DNA of 60,000 nt from Symsagittifera roscoffensis (Eukaryota > Xenacoelomorpha > Acoela > Convolutidae). Under the pieces are notes generated by a model. The model was not told the DNA's origin. It saw only the letters and a list, made by a program, of their open reading frames with translations, and ran no database searches. The position numbers and the translations under genes were made by a program. This document shows, piece by piece, positions 25,901 to 35,504 of the stretch (position 1 is its first letter; each line of letters opens with the position of its first letter). The stretch spans positions 7,598,386-7,658,385 of the forward strand of contig NC_087063.1 of NCBI RefSeq assembly GCF_963678635.1. The letters are read 5' to 3'.

Positions 25901-28795
25901 TTCGTGGTAAAAAAAGGTAGTTTCGGCGTAATTCTTGGTTAATTGAAAAAACTAAAATGAACCCTTTTTGAGATAAAACTTTGGTTGAGAATTTTGGAGA
26001 AAAAACAGCAACTTTTGTTTTCTTCCTTTTTTGCCTTATCTTAACCCAATTTGAGAAAAACCCGTTTAAAATTTCAAATTTTGTTCGTTTAGTTCAGATA
26101 ATTCAATTCAGCACGCTTACACATTATAGCTAACTGACAACTGGAAACGTTTCAATGAATTCAAGAATACTGAAAAACATTATATAATGCCGAAAAAAAT
26201 ATAAACTAAAAAGCCACTATTGAACTAAGAGTCATTCACGTTTTTTTAGCAATTGGCAATTTTTGTATTACATAGCTTAGTTTGCCTTCCATTAAACAAA
26301 GGAAAAATGAACAATCAAACAACCAAAGAATTTATACGAAAACAAAACCTGAAAACATAACGAAAGAAATTACCATATGACCTGAATAAGATCTTTCACT
26401 TCGCTATTTGACACGTAAAACAAAACAAAATCAAAACGTTAACTTCAGAAACGCTCTATTCAGATGGATTTCTTTTTCTTACCAAAAAAAACTTCAAACA
26501 GAAAGAAAACATGACTCACTTGTCAAAAGTATACATATCAAGCTTTCGACTTGGTTGCAACCAGTTCCATTACCAAGGGCGATGTAACCAACTTCATACT
26601 GATCCAACAGTTCTTTCAACTTCACATCTTGCCCATTGACACTAGTCGTCAAATTCAACTTTCCAGTGAATAATATTCTGTTATTATTGTCAATAATCCC
26701 AATTTTACACCCATTTTTGAAACCAGGGTCGATTCCCATTATAACTCCGGTTTTCACGGGCTCAGCAGCCAAAGTCTGTTTGAGATTTTTTTGAAGCGTT
26801 TCTAGTGAGTCTTTGATGGCTTTCGACTTCAAACAGCTGCGAACATGCCTGGTAATTTTGGATTTTACTCTAACAAAGCAATCACTAACACACGCAGTTA
26901 GAACTGAACTTTTATGATTATCTAACATAACTTTGTATGTGCACGCTAGATAGTTTTGAACAAATGAGTAAAATGAGTTCTCATAATTGACTGGAATATC
27001 AATTGAAACCTTCAAAATTTTGTGCGTCTCGCCTCGGTTGATAGCCATAACCTGATATGACATCATTCTACAAACTGGCTTTCGAAAATTGTGGTACGGC
27101 GCATAAGTTTCGACGTTATCTTCTTTCTTTTCCGATTTGGGGGTCTTTTTATCAGTTTTCGAAGTTTTTTTCAATTCGCTCTGCAACATTACCCGACTGT
27201 CGGTCATAACAGATGACTTGACATTATTTAAGTATTCGAAGCATTCGGCAATTAGTCGATTTACTACAGATGCTTTCACGAGGTTCACAATTTCGTTCGG
27301 CTTCTCTTGTTGAAAATCTGAAGTAAAACATTTTTTAGTCAACCTTGAATACAAAAATTGTCTGGTGACAAAAATTATTAAAGCATAGACAAGCATAACT
27401 AGACACGTTTCTTGTGCATCGAGATGATGCTTACCGAGATACCTTTTTAAAAATCTAAATAGGGCCATCAGTGACTTTAAACTTTCAGCCCGTTTAACAC
27501 TATTGCTGATTTGGGCTTCAGCTGGGTCAATCAACCAACGCTCTTAGAAAAACTATTCCAGAATGAGGTGAAAAAAGGATAGTCGCAAAATTTGGTAGAG
27601 TTTGCGCTACAATCAGGAACTTGGTTAATTGGATCAAAGTTGTTAAAAACAATACCACTTTCCCGTAAAAGTAGCACGAAATTCTTTGACGTTATGTTCT
27701 GGACAATAATTTTTTTTCAAAATGGAACAAATTTTGGAGCAATTGAACGGTCTCGCCACCTCAACCACCCCCTTCTCGAAAAATCGGTTTTAGGTAGAAT
27801 GAAGTTCACTTAGTTATTGGAACAAATTGTTTATCTTTCAGTCAATCAGCGCAAACGAAACTTTTGGAAGTAATTTGCGCAAAACGAAACTTCTGGAAAT
27901 TGAATCTGATTTTTTTTGCCTAAACCGTGAAAAAGTGTTTCCTTTTTTTCAATCAGAAAAAGCCATTAAAAAATTTTTTTGCCTATTTTTCTGTCGAAAA
28001 CAAAAACTTGCAAAGTTCGAATGAGAGATTTTGGATAGAGATAATATAGTTGACTTAGTCTACTTGGGGGGAGGAGGGGGGGGGGGGGAGAGATTGTTTA
28101 CATGAGACCACATTTTCAAGCACAGTCATAATTAACAGCCGTAAGCGTAAAAAACGTTCATTTTGACTTTAAAACATTTTTGATTGTTTAGACAAGAATA
28201 GAGGGGGAAAAAATTATTGGGAAAAATGGTATTTCAGCAATTTTTCCTGGGGGACAATCATCTCACCAAAATTTGAAGCAATAATACGGCGTTTGCTCTC
28301 GATTATAATTTTCTTTAAATCTCTCTTACCTTTTAGCCTCCGGTTTACATCATCTTCATACTTCAAAACACCTCTAAGAACATCCTCAACGACATTGTCT
28401 ACCAAATTCTGATGATCTGCTGTCCATTTTTTGTTAGTGCGAGCTTTAAATGATTCTTTTACTTGATCTAACTCATCTTTTACGACACAATTCGACAGCA
28501 CAGATTCTTCCGATTTCAGCAACGATGTTCTGTTCTTTTTCAGAAAATTCAAACTAGCTTTTCTAGTTTGATTTAATTCTTCGTAAGTTTCAAGAACCTC
28601 GCGCATATCATTCGGGCTCAGATTCTGAACATGACTTTTTCGATATCTCTCAATGAAGGGTATAGTACTATTGTTATCAACCGATTCAAGAAGCAAATAT
28701 TCAACTTCTGGTTTGGGGAAATTTGAAAAGGCAGCTAAGATACTGTTGACAATTAACGGGTCATGGCCCTCGTCTTGATCAGGTTCGATTTTCAT
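19256..28795 (-). CDS. SRBD1: SRBD1-like S1 RNA-binding (Tex family) protein, six exons
   Basis: Tex-family protein related to animal SRBD1 and bacterial Tex. The family binds nucleic acid and its animal role is poorly defined. Six exons, 28795-28330, 27317-26520, 23727-23471, 22515-22376, 20286-20170 and 19952-19256, join with consistent phases at GT-AG introns to give 824 residues; human SRBD1 is longer, mainly at the N-terminus. Order: Tex N-terminal helices (about 20-155, with STIPFIERYRKS), central region (156-340), YqgF/RuvX RNase H fold (from about 345, GIDPGFKNGCKIG), conserved VGQYQHD (about 490), HhH segment (about 508-593, VAGLGPGLAEKIV and VKGLGEKTFEQCAGF), linker with basic stretch, S1 domain (about 750-824). 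The start is the ATG at 28795; an additional 5' exon is possible because TTTTAG/CCAG acceptor-like sequences lie just upstream. The terminal exon is duplicated downstream. Confidence 0.93.
20170..20286 (-). CDS. SRBD1: SRBD1 exon 5: second helix-hairpin-helix
   Basis: Acceptor GATTTTTAG/A completes the Arg codon from exon 4 to give FVSREQLRSAVKGLGEKTF. The donor AATCAG/GTATTA leaves two bases. The block matches the KGLGPKSFQQCAGF region of the family. Confidence 0.92.
20335..20870. repeat. Interspersed repeat R1 in SRBD1 intron 4
   Basis: R1 family member. Its right part is partly repeated: 'aaaaatcatcacgatctatataagcgtcttcactacg' near 20670 recurs near 20805, indicating a local tandem duplication. 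Confidence 0.5.
21300..22175. repeat. Interspersed repeat R2 in SRBD1 intron 4
   Basis: Shares long, imperfect similarity with 34480-35330: atgcctc.agcatg, ccagtcacttcgtga, and a closing stretch 'actagaa..aa..ttaaat..atcagaagac' near 22120. The closing stretch is a single copy of the 57-bp unit that is amplified in the other member. No coding frame is shared. Confidence 0.5.
22376..22515 (-). CDS. SRBD1: SRBD1 exon 4: first helix-hairpin-helix
   Basis: Acceptor TTTTTGTACAG/GAG in phase 0, donor CGAG/GTATTC. It encodes EFVSFSGVDLNTAGAHVLQ followed by VAGLGPGLAEKIVKCRE, an HhH motif with its GLG turn. Confidence 0.93.
22680..23352 (-). mobile_element. SINE-like element (family S) in SRBD1 intron 3
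   Basis: Starts cacagcggcgac with aagccgctaagtc and ends at the hairpin-like cccttgcttatcgcgaagg. The first hairpin is degraded compared with other copies. It fills most of the 955-bp intron between exons 3 and 4. Confidence 0.5.
23471..23727 (-). CDS. SRBD1: SRBD1 exon 3: end of YqgF fold, VGQYQHD block
   Basis: Acceptor AATGTTTGCAG/AT, donor CAG/GTTCGT in phase 0. It encodes EAGVSIWSVSSEAEKEFP, RSAISLARRLRDP and NLSVGQYQHD, the most conserved stretch of the Tex family. Confidence 0.93.
24030..24700. repeat. Degenerate tandem repeat of about 170 bp in SRBD1 intron 2
   Basis: Units marked by 'gactttccgaaat', 'gacttttccgatggccataa' (24352) and 'gactattccgagggccatga' (24524); the last two are about 172 bp apart. 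A related single unit lies near 44345-44500. The 24222-24566 open frame is a by-product of the repeat and not a gene. Confidence 0.45.
25549..26060. mobile_element. Foldback (palindromic) element in SRBD1 intron 2
   Basis: Left arm 25549-25717 and right arm 25916-26060 are imperfect inverted repeats. Tttttctcaaattgagttaa pairs with ttaacccaatttgagaaaaa, and attacgctgaaactacc pairs with ggtagtttcggcgtaat. A spacer of about 200 bp separates the arms. A second copy lies at 30134-30608. No coding capacity; this is a MITE-like structure. Confidence 0.65.
26520..27317 (-). CDS. SRBD1: SRBD1 exon 2: central helices and start of YqgF fold
   Basis: Acceptor TTTTACTTCAG/AT gives the two bases needed by exon 1, producing RRLKDFQQEKPNEI. 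It contains YQVMAINRGETHKIL, typical of the family, and MGIDPGFKNGCKIGIID of the RNase H-like fold. The donor is ACAA/GTGAGT in phase 1. A charged Lys/Ser-rich insert (about KKTSKTDKKTPKSEKK) sits between the two conserved blocks. Confidence 0.92.
28066..28088 (+). repeat. G-run in SRBD1 intron 1
   Basis: Six G, then GAGGA-type interruption, then about 14 consecutive G on the plus strand, the template strand for SRBD1. It could form a G-quadruplex. The run length may be unreliable in the assembly. Confidence 0.6.
28330..28795 (-). CDS. SRBD1: SRBD1 exon 1: Tex N-terminal domain
   Basis: Begins MKIEPDQDEGHDP and carries the Tex signature around IPFIERYRKSHVQNLSP. It ends at a strong donor (AAAG/GTAAGA) after one base of a codon. 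Whether the ATG at 28795 is the true start is uncertain; the frame is open upstream to about 28819. Confidence 0.85.
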
Positions 28796-28819
28796 CTTAC
28801 AGGATCTGGAATATGACAA

Positions 28820-30133
28820 CTATCAAGTTGCAGCGCTAAAAAATGGTAAAGACTTCGACTCTTCATTCAACAACACTGACCATCTTTTTAACCAGATAAT
28901 TAGCCGAACTTAGTTCAAACATCCAGATGTTGAATTCAGATGACCTAAATGGAGATAGAAAATTATTCAACGTTGGATACAAAAAAGTGGATTTGTATTT
29001 TAAAATGCAAACCCTAGCTGAACAATTATGAGGAAATCTTATATTTGAATAAAGTTTTACAGTCGTTCGAAATAACCTGACGTTTGTGTTTGTGGTGGCT
29101 GATAGATATTTCCCAAAATTGAAGTCATTTTCTCCTAAATGTGAAACTGGACAATAATTCATCTGCCTGATAGCAAAAAAAAGTATCATTGTCCAAACAA
29201 TTTAGCAATTGATTCATCATCACTTAACCTCTTAACAACTTATCCAAGAAACAAATTTCAAAAACAACAATTTAAGTTTATTCAGTTCTATCAATTTTTC
29301 AATTAGGTGCGACTTATTTAACCCAACCATAAACAAAGCCAACAGAGTTAGAAAAGTCGATGAACGCAGATGGCCTTAAAGCTCCTTGAATTTCTAGAAC
29401 AATTTATGATTGACAGTTTTTAGATAAAATTAACCCAATTTGAGAAAACTGGATCAGTAGATAAAATTTAATTCCGCTTAGAAATCTGAAAACTAAATTC
29501 CATTTTCGAACTAGAACTTGATCACGTTTTTCGTTACCTTTACACTTTCGCTGTTCGATGGTGGAGTTTGCCTTCTTTTTAACAATGGAAATGAACTAAA
29601 ATAACAAAGAAATCAAAAGTGAAACCTCGAAGAATTAAATTTGAGCCTGAAAAAATTTTAAGACTTCCGGAAAAAAAAAACGAAACGAAAAAAATCATCG
29701 CGAACTATATAAGAGTCTGAACTACGCTCATCAACGCTTAAACAAGAATTCTTGTTCATAAGAACTCTTGTCCAGCAAGAAACATCCAGGACTGTATTAT
29801 CTATACCGTTTTTAAAAAGTTACTCGAAGATTTACGCAGAAATACCGCGCAGAAATTTTGAAACAACCTGAAACAGGACTATAGCCATAAGACAGTTGGT
29901 AAAAGTAAACGACTACAAGACCCGGAAGAAGTGACGGAATTTTTTCTGGAAAAACTTAATTTTTGAGTTTTCAAGCAGTGAGAGTTTCAAACGGCTTCAG
30001 CTTTCAAAATGTATCAAAAAGCTTTTATATCAAAACAAGATTCAATGATAGATAATCATCGATGATTCATTGTTACTGATTTGATTTTTCCGGTTAAAAC
30101 GAAAAACAATTGACAATTTAAACAAATGTTCTT
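28820..30133. other. Upstream flank of SRBD1, no confident gene
   Basis: A 108-codon open frame on the minus strand at 28863-29189 has fairly balanced amino-acid composition but no motif I recognise. It could be an upstream exon or chance. Positions 29345-29745 are an R1 repeat copy. The remainder shows nothing recognisable. Confidence 0.4.
29345..29745. repeat. Interspersed repeat R1
   Basis: Contains the R1 landmarks 'aattaacccaatttgagaaa', 'ctttcgctgttcgatgg' and 'tataagagtctgaactacg' in order. It serves here as the uninterrupted reference for the copy split by a SINE at 38744-39412. Confidence 0.55.
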
Positions 30134-30608
30134 CTCAAACTGAAATAATTTAGACAAAAAATGGTGAAAGCAAGCAAACCTGGCTTAGAAATTTCGCAGA
30201 TTCAATATGATGCAATTTATTTTGCGAAAGCAAAACCCAACGTTTTTTATTTTTTACCCAAAAACGATTATTTTGGCTTTTTTAGTCAATAATCAAAACT
30301 TACTCTAACACTGTTATTTCAATTGTTGGGAAAATTATCTAACGTTGCGCGTCGACTTTTGCAGATTATACCCTCGTCAAACTTTGCTAGGCTACGCAAG
30401 AAGCTCACTGTTGTGTTGTTTTGTCAGCAATCGAACTAATAGTCTTAGCGTAATTTCTGATAGACTAAAAAACCAAAAACGATTGTTTTTGAGGTAAAAG
30501 TTTGGGCTTTTTTCCGCAGAGTATATTGCATCATATTAATTCTGCTAAAAATCTAAGCAAGCTGTAACTTCGTGAATTTTTGTCTAAAATCAACCCAATT
30601 TGAGGAAA
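30134..30608. mobile_element. Foldback (palindromic) element, second copy
   Basis: Left arm 30134-30310 and right arm 30443-30608 are imperfect inverted repeats. 'ttcaatatgatgcaatt' matches the complement of 'attgcatcatattaatt', and 'aaaaacgattattttggc' matches the complement of 'aaccaaaaacgattgttttt'. Arms are related to those at 25549-26060. Confidence 0.6.
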
Positions 30609-31478
30609 ATTCGTTTTCTTATCATTTTTTTTTTTTCGTTTTTGTCTGGATAATATAAATCGTCTCTGTATTTCGTAGATTAGCGTTGATTTATGAATGA
30701 CAATCGACAGTTCCTAGCTCAGCAATGAACCATCAAATAACTCATCGATGAATTATCTATGAATCATCAATACATTTTTGCGCGACTAATCGTCGATAAA
30801 CCGTTCAGAGACGAATGAAATGTTCAGAGACTAATCATCGATGTTTCATCAACGAACTTTCGAATTTTCGTAGGGCTCGATAAAAGCAACTACAGATCCA
30901 GCTAAAGCTGAAGGTACGTGTTTAATATTGAATGAGTTTGCTGTACTGATAAGGCACGAAAAGAGTGATTTCAAAAATTGGACTTTGCCTAAAACATTGG
31001 TTGTTTCTCTGCTTAAATAAGTAAGAAGGGTAAGAAATTTTGAGATAATCAATTTTCCCAAGATAACATTTCTCACAAAAAATTAACGAATCGCTGCTTC
31101 TGCAGGAACAACTATCGCAACCTGCTCTTTCAATGGAACTTTTCATCTCAGATTTGATTATGTGACAAAGCCTCATGCTGACTGTGCCCATAAAGCCTCA
31201 GCCGAAAGTATTCCTGCCGAAAAAAGTTTTTATGCGAAAGAAAAACGAAGGAAATATTACTAAGTCAGGGTTAGCTAAAATAAGAATTGCAGGAGTAAAT
31301 CAACTATATTTGCAACTACGCAGAAAACAGCTTACCACATAAGAAAAATCCGTCATGTGTGATTTATGTTAACTGGTAAAAGTCTACATTTCGATTAAAA
31401 GAAATTTGAACAATATTTTTGATTAAAAAAATTAACTACCAAAACTTTTTTTCCATTTGGCAGGAATCAAATAGCTTA
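30609..31478. other. Intergenic, no gene recognised
   Basis: AT-rich. Includes a local cluster of related words around 'catcgatgaatcatc' at 30710-30850, possibly short tandem duplication. No domain, RNA gene or long open frame is supported. Confidence 0.45.
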
Positions 31479-32456
31479 CACAGAGGAGAAGCTGAGCTTC
31501 GCACCACTTGCGATGCAACTATAAGTGAATGTGATTAAAATCAAGTTAAAAGAAAAATCAATAATTGAAAAAAAAAAAACATTGACAAATCGTTTTTCAT
31601 AAAAATTTAAAGAAATTGCAAGAAAAGCCAAAGAGTTCCAGAACAAAATTACCTGAACCACTAAAAGCTTTACAAGGAGCTTGGGAATTTTTGTCGGCTT
31701 AGCTCCTTTCTGTGGAAAAATACGGGCCAGTCCGGTTTCGAACAACAAGCTTTTGCCTTCTCAAGCAGACTTGTTACTTCTATGCCAGATGCACCGGATG
31801 ATTGATTGAATTTGAATTATTCCCAACATTTGCGATACAACAAAACATCGATACAACAAAATGAATTGAAAAAAGTCGAACCTTTTTTTGAAAATTACTT
31901 GGAAGTCAAAATTTACTTGAAATTCAAAAAAATTAAAGAAATTGCAAGAAAAGCCAAAGAGTTCCAGAACAAAATTACTTGAACCACTAAAAACTTAACA
32001 AGGAGCTTGGGAATGCTAGACAGAAGCCGAAATTTCAAAAAGTCCTTTCTGTGGGAGCTAAGCCGGCAAAAATAAGCAGACAGACAAAGTTATAAATAAG
32101 CAGAAAACTTTCCAATTGCAAAAAATAAGACACGACTAGAATCGACCTCTTCGGATTTGCCTTCAAGCATGAGTGTTTCAACATCTTAGAAGCAAATTGA
32201 AGCTTCAAAAAATCCAGCTACGAGAATTAAGACGGCAAAAACGATCAGACGGACGATAGCCCAAAAACGATCAGACGGACGATAGCCCGAAAAAGCTCAA
32301 AAACTCAATTTTGCAAAAAAAAAATAAGGGCCCGGCCGGTTTCGAACCACAAGCCTTTGCCTTCTGAAGCAGATTTGTTACCTCTATGCCAGATGCACCG
32401 GATGACTGATTGAATTTGAATTATTCCCAACACTTATTTTCGATTATCGCAAGGTT
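31479..32456 (-). mobile_element. Family S SINE-like element(s), two tRNA-like heads
   Basis: Opens with cacagaggagaagctgagcttc. It carries two tRNA-like segments on the minus strand, at 31724-31797 and 32328-32402, and ends at attatcgcaaggttaaaa. The text around 'agaaattgcaagaaaagcc' occurs twice (31612 and 31936), so this is one element nested in or tandemly duplicated beside another. A further 14-bp phrase (cgatcagacggacgatagcc) is duplicated at 32240-32290. Confidence 0.55.
32328..32402 (-). promoter_or_regulatory. tRNA-like internal Pol III promoter of SINE
   Basis: Minus strand: A box TGGCATAGAGG and B box GGTTCGAAAC at tRNA spacing, bracketed by TCCGG...CCGG. It is the best preserved head of this family in the window. 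Confidence 0.65.
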
Positions 32457-32574
32457 AAAATGATTTTAAACTTTTTGATAAAAATCAGCTCAGTGTGAGC
32501 AAAAAACATCAAAGTAGCTCGAAAAAATAAAATAATGAAAGTCCAAAAAAAGGCTTGAAAAATAAAACTTATGA

Positions 32575-32650
32575 TTATCGCCCGAATCGAACCTGGAGAT
32601 TCCGAGTCTCACATCTGCGCTATGGTCGTTTGACATTAGGCTAACACTAG
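32575..32650 (-). repeat. Degenerate tRNA-like sequence
   Basis: Minus strand CATAGCGCAGATGTGAGA, loop CTCGGAA flanked by GAGA/TCTC, and B box AGGTTCGATTCGG. The variable loop appears missing and no acceptor stem closes, so it is a SINE-type relic and not a tRNA gene. Confidence 0.45.
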
Positions 32651-33511
32651 CAACCAAAAAAAAAACAGATGCTATAGTATTTCCAATGCTATGCAACAAA
32701 ATTGCCACCAAATGAGCAAAAAATGGATCAACAAAAAATATTTCATTTTGCTGGAAAATCTATAAAATGAAATGCCCTTTTAAAACAAAGGTAATAAAAA
32801 AAATTTCGCGTCGAGTTTTTGCAATGGTCGGGCAGAATTTAGCTTCCTTTTAGCAAACAAATTTGAATTGTGCTTAAGGAATCAACAGTCAAACCACAAA
32901 AGAAATGAGCGTGAACAACGTTTACTTTTTCCTGGAAAACAAAGAAAAAAATCACAGCAATAGAGTAATGATTGTCTTCACTTCATTCATTGACACTTCG
33001 ACCCACTTTAAAGCATGATGCAATGAGAGAGCTGTAGTATGACCTTTCTGTCAGAATTTTCACCTTTTGACAGGGAGTAAATAACCCTATTTTTTTTATA
33101 GAACCCAAGTCGCGTGGCTCTGTTTTAAATTTTATGCGACATCTGTATTTAAATCTCTAATAAATACGAAGCAAATGAGTAGAGGCTACGTCCTTACGAG
33201 TAGTTGAACCGTTACTGTCCTTCTTGACAACAGTGTGACCTTGGGTTCTGTTAATCAAGCATTTATTGATTAACTTCCTGATCAGCAAGAAATCACATCA
33301 GCCTCAAGCAATGGGCACAGACAACGTTGGGTCTCCAAATACCGAAACTAAGTTGAGAGGCGGAGAAATTCTTCTCTGATAGAATCGGAAGCACGACATC
33401 ATTATATTCCAACGTAACTTAACCCAACTTATCATATGCTGAATAACACAAGAATTGATTCATGTCAATATTACATGTTTTGCTTCTCTATTTGAGTTCA
33501 CATTATATAGA

Positions 33512-34147
33512 CAGACGTGAAGCTGCGCTTCGTAAACACTTGTGAGAACACGACCAAAAATCAGCTCTATCAAGTAAAATAAGAAAAAAAAGGCTCGAAT
33601 TAGAAAAATTTCGGCTACGTTTAGGATTCGAATATGCGACCTACTGCAATCAAGAGATTTTGAATCTCACGCACTATCCACTCAGTCAGTCAAGCTTAAC
33701 AATCGACAAACACAAATCACGAATAAATAACCAAACCATTAGGCAAAAGTGGCACCAAATACAAATAGACTCAACTTTGCAAGGAACAATTTGGATTATT
33801 AACAAACTGAAGACATCCACACTAACTTTGCATGCAACAAATCGCAAAGCATAAAGCCATATTATGTATAAATAAAGCAATTCAAAAAATTGCGATATAT
33901 ATTGATTTGAATATTTAGAAATTTCTGAAATCGAGTTTTCATTATTGTTGTTGTTTGAAACAACTTGCTTTTTTCGTTTCATTTGATGAATTAAAAATGC
34001 ATCAACTGTGTTAATTTATTACTATTCGGATGTCAAAGCACATGCTATGAAGAAGCTGTAAAGATGCCCCAAAAGTGGCACCAATATTTGTGACTTAGGC
34101 TAGAAAAAAAAGAAGCTTCGTACTAATACACTAGCTTAGCAAGTGTA
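33512..34147 (-). mobile_element. SINE with tRNA-Leu(CAA)-like head (family L)
   Basis: About 636 bp. The left side has gaagctgcgcttcgtaaacactt; the right side ends agcttagcaagtgtaa. A tRNA-Leu-like segment lies on the minus strand (33619-33700). Close relatives: 38744-39412 and the interrupted copy 35505-36624. The body between head and end, including 'gtggcaccaaatacaaatag' and 'tgcatcaactgtgttaa', is shared by the copies. Confidence 0.65.
33619..33700 (-). promoter_or_regulatory. tRNA-Leu(CAA)-like head of SINE
   Basis: Minus strand: GACTGAGTGGATAGTGC as D arm/A box, an anticodon arm GAGA-TTCAAAA-TCTC giving anticodon CAA, a class II-length variable region, and B box TATTCGAATCC. The acceptor stem does not pair, so it is not a functional tRNA gene. 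Confidence 0.6.
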
Positions 34148-34479
34148 ATTATCAGTAAAAGTTAATTCAATTGAAACTGGATAATAATCTCTCAATGGGG
34201 TTTCAAATTCAATTTAATTGCCATTTATTCTCCACTGAGACATTTCAACAGTGAAACAGATCACCATGGTAGCCCTCAATTATAGTTTAGATTATTGTCA
34301 CTGATATTGCCACACATAAGAATTCGAAGAGTCTATATAAGTCGAACAAAACTTGAATAAAACTTAATGTTATTTCAAAAAATTTCACAGAACTTTTTAT
34401 AAAGCGTAAATCAATCCTTTTCAATCGAGAAACAGCTGAATAACGAAATTATACAGACAGCAGTTTCTAAGTCTTTTTA

Positions 34480-35330
34480 CGAAATCACAATCATGACATA
34501 TATGCCTCCTGCATGGTACGACGCTTGCTATCTAACAAGCTTATTTTGTAAAAATCAAATCTGCCCAAAAAAGTAGCCCTACGTCATAGTTCGTTCCAGT
34601 CACTTCGTGAACTTGTCGGGACAAAAGCAATTAAAAAACATTTAGAAACAGCAGCAAAAAATGATTAGATCCTAAATTACATATTCTTATATTGGAGCAA
34701 AAACTTCATAAAAACAAAAAAACTGGATTAAAAATGTCCAAATTATTGTCCAATAGTGAAAACTTTTTATCAACAGGTTGTTGTTCTTTATATTAATTGA
34801 AAATATGTACAAACTGATTATGTAAACAAAGCCAAAAAAAATTCAATTAAAAACTATCAGTTCAAAAACCTCAAATTTTACTGGAAAATTCTATCAATAA
34901 GCTCAAATCCATAAAACTGAAAAATATAGAAATTTTAAAATGTTACTAGAAACAAGATTAAATCCATTAGAAGACTAGAAAAGCTATAAATTCAAAAATG
35001 TTAACTAGAAAAAGCTTAAATCTATAAGAATAATCAAAACGCCAAGAATTCTAAATGTTTACAAGAAAAAGCTTAAATCCATAAGAAGACTAGAAAAGCT
35101 AGGAATGCAAAAATGTTTACAAGAAAAAGCTTAATACATTAGAAGAATGAAAGTCAGGAATTCAAAAATGTTTATTAGAAAAAGCTTAAATCCATTAGAA
35201 GACTACAAAAGCTAGGAATTCAAAAATGTTTACTAGAAAAAGCTTAATCCATTAGAAGAATGAAAAAGTCAGGAACTCAAAAATGTTTACTGTAAAAAGC
35301 TTAAATCCATTGAAGACTGAAAATTTGAAG
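34480..35330. repeat. Interspersed repeat R2, second member
   Basis: Imperfect match to 21300-22175. It includes 'ccagtcacttcgtga' and 'agcagcaaaaaatgattaga', and ends in an expanded 57-bp tandem array. Confidence 0.5.
34930..35330. repeat. 57-bp minisatellite, about seven units
   Basis: Unit of about 57 bp with core 'actagaaaaagcttaaatc', 'attagaagac' and 'gaaaagctaggaattcaaaa'. Successive units carry small indels, and at least six contain the aagctt word. It forms the right end of an R2 repeat; the R2 copy at 22175 has one unit only, so the array expanded after insertion. Confidence 0.7.
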
Positions 35331-35504
35331 CAATTTACGATTTTAGCGCAATCTGAACGCAAAACTTTCAAAGAAGTTTTCATTTTTTTGCAAAAAAAAA
35401 TTGAATGAAACTCAAATAGAAATCAAACCGCAAAAAATCAATCATGAGCATGAACAACCCCTAAAAAACTAAAAACGGCCGACAAGGAGAGTTAGAAAAG
35501 TGTA

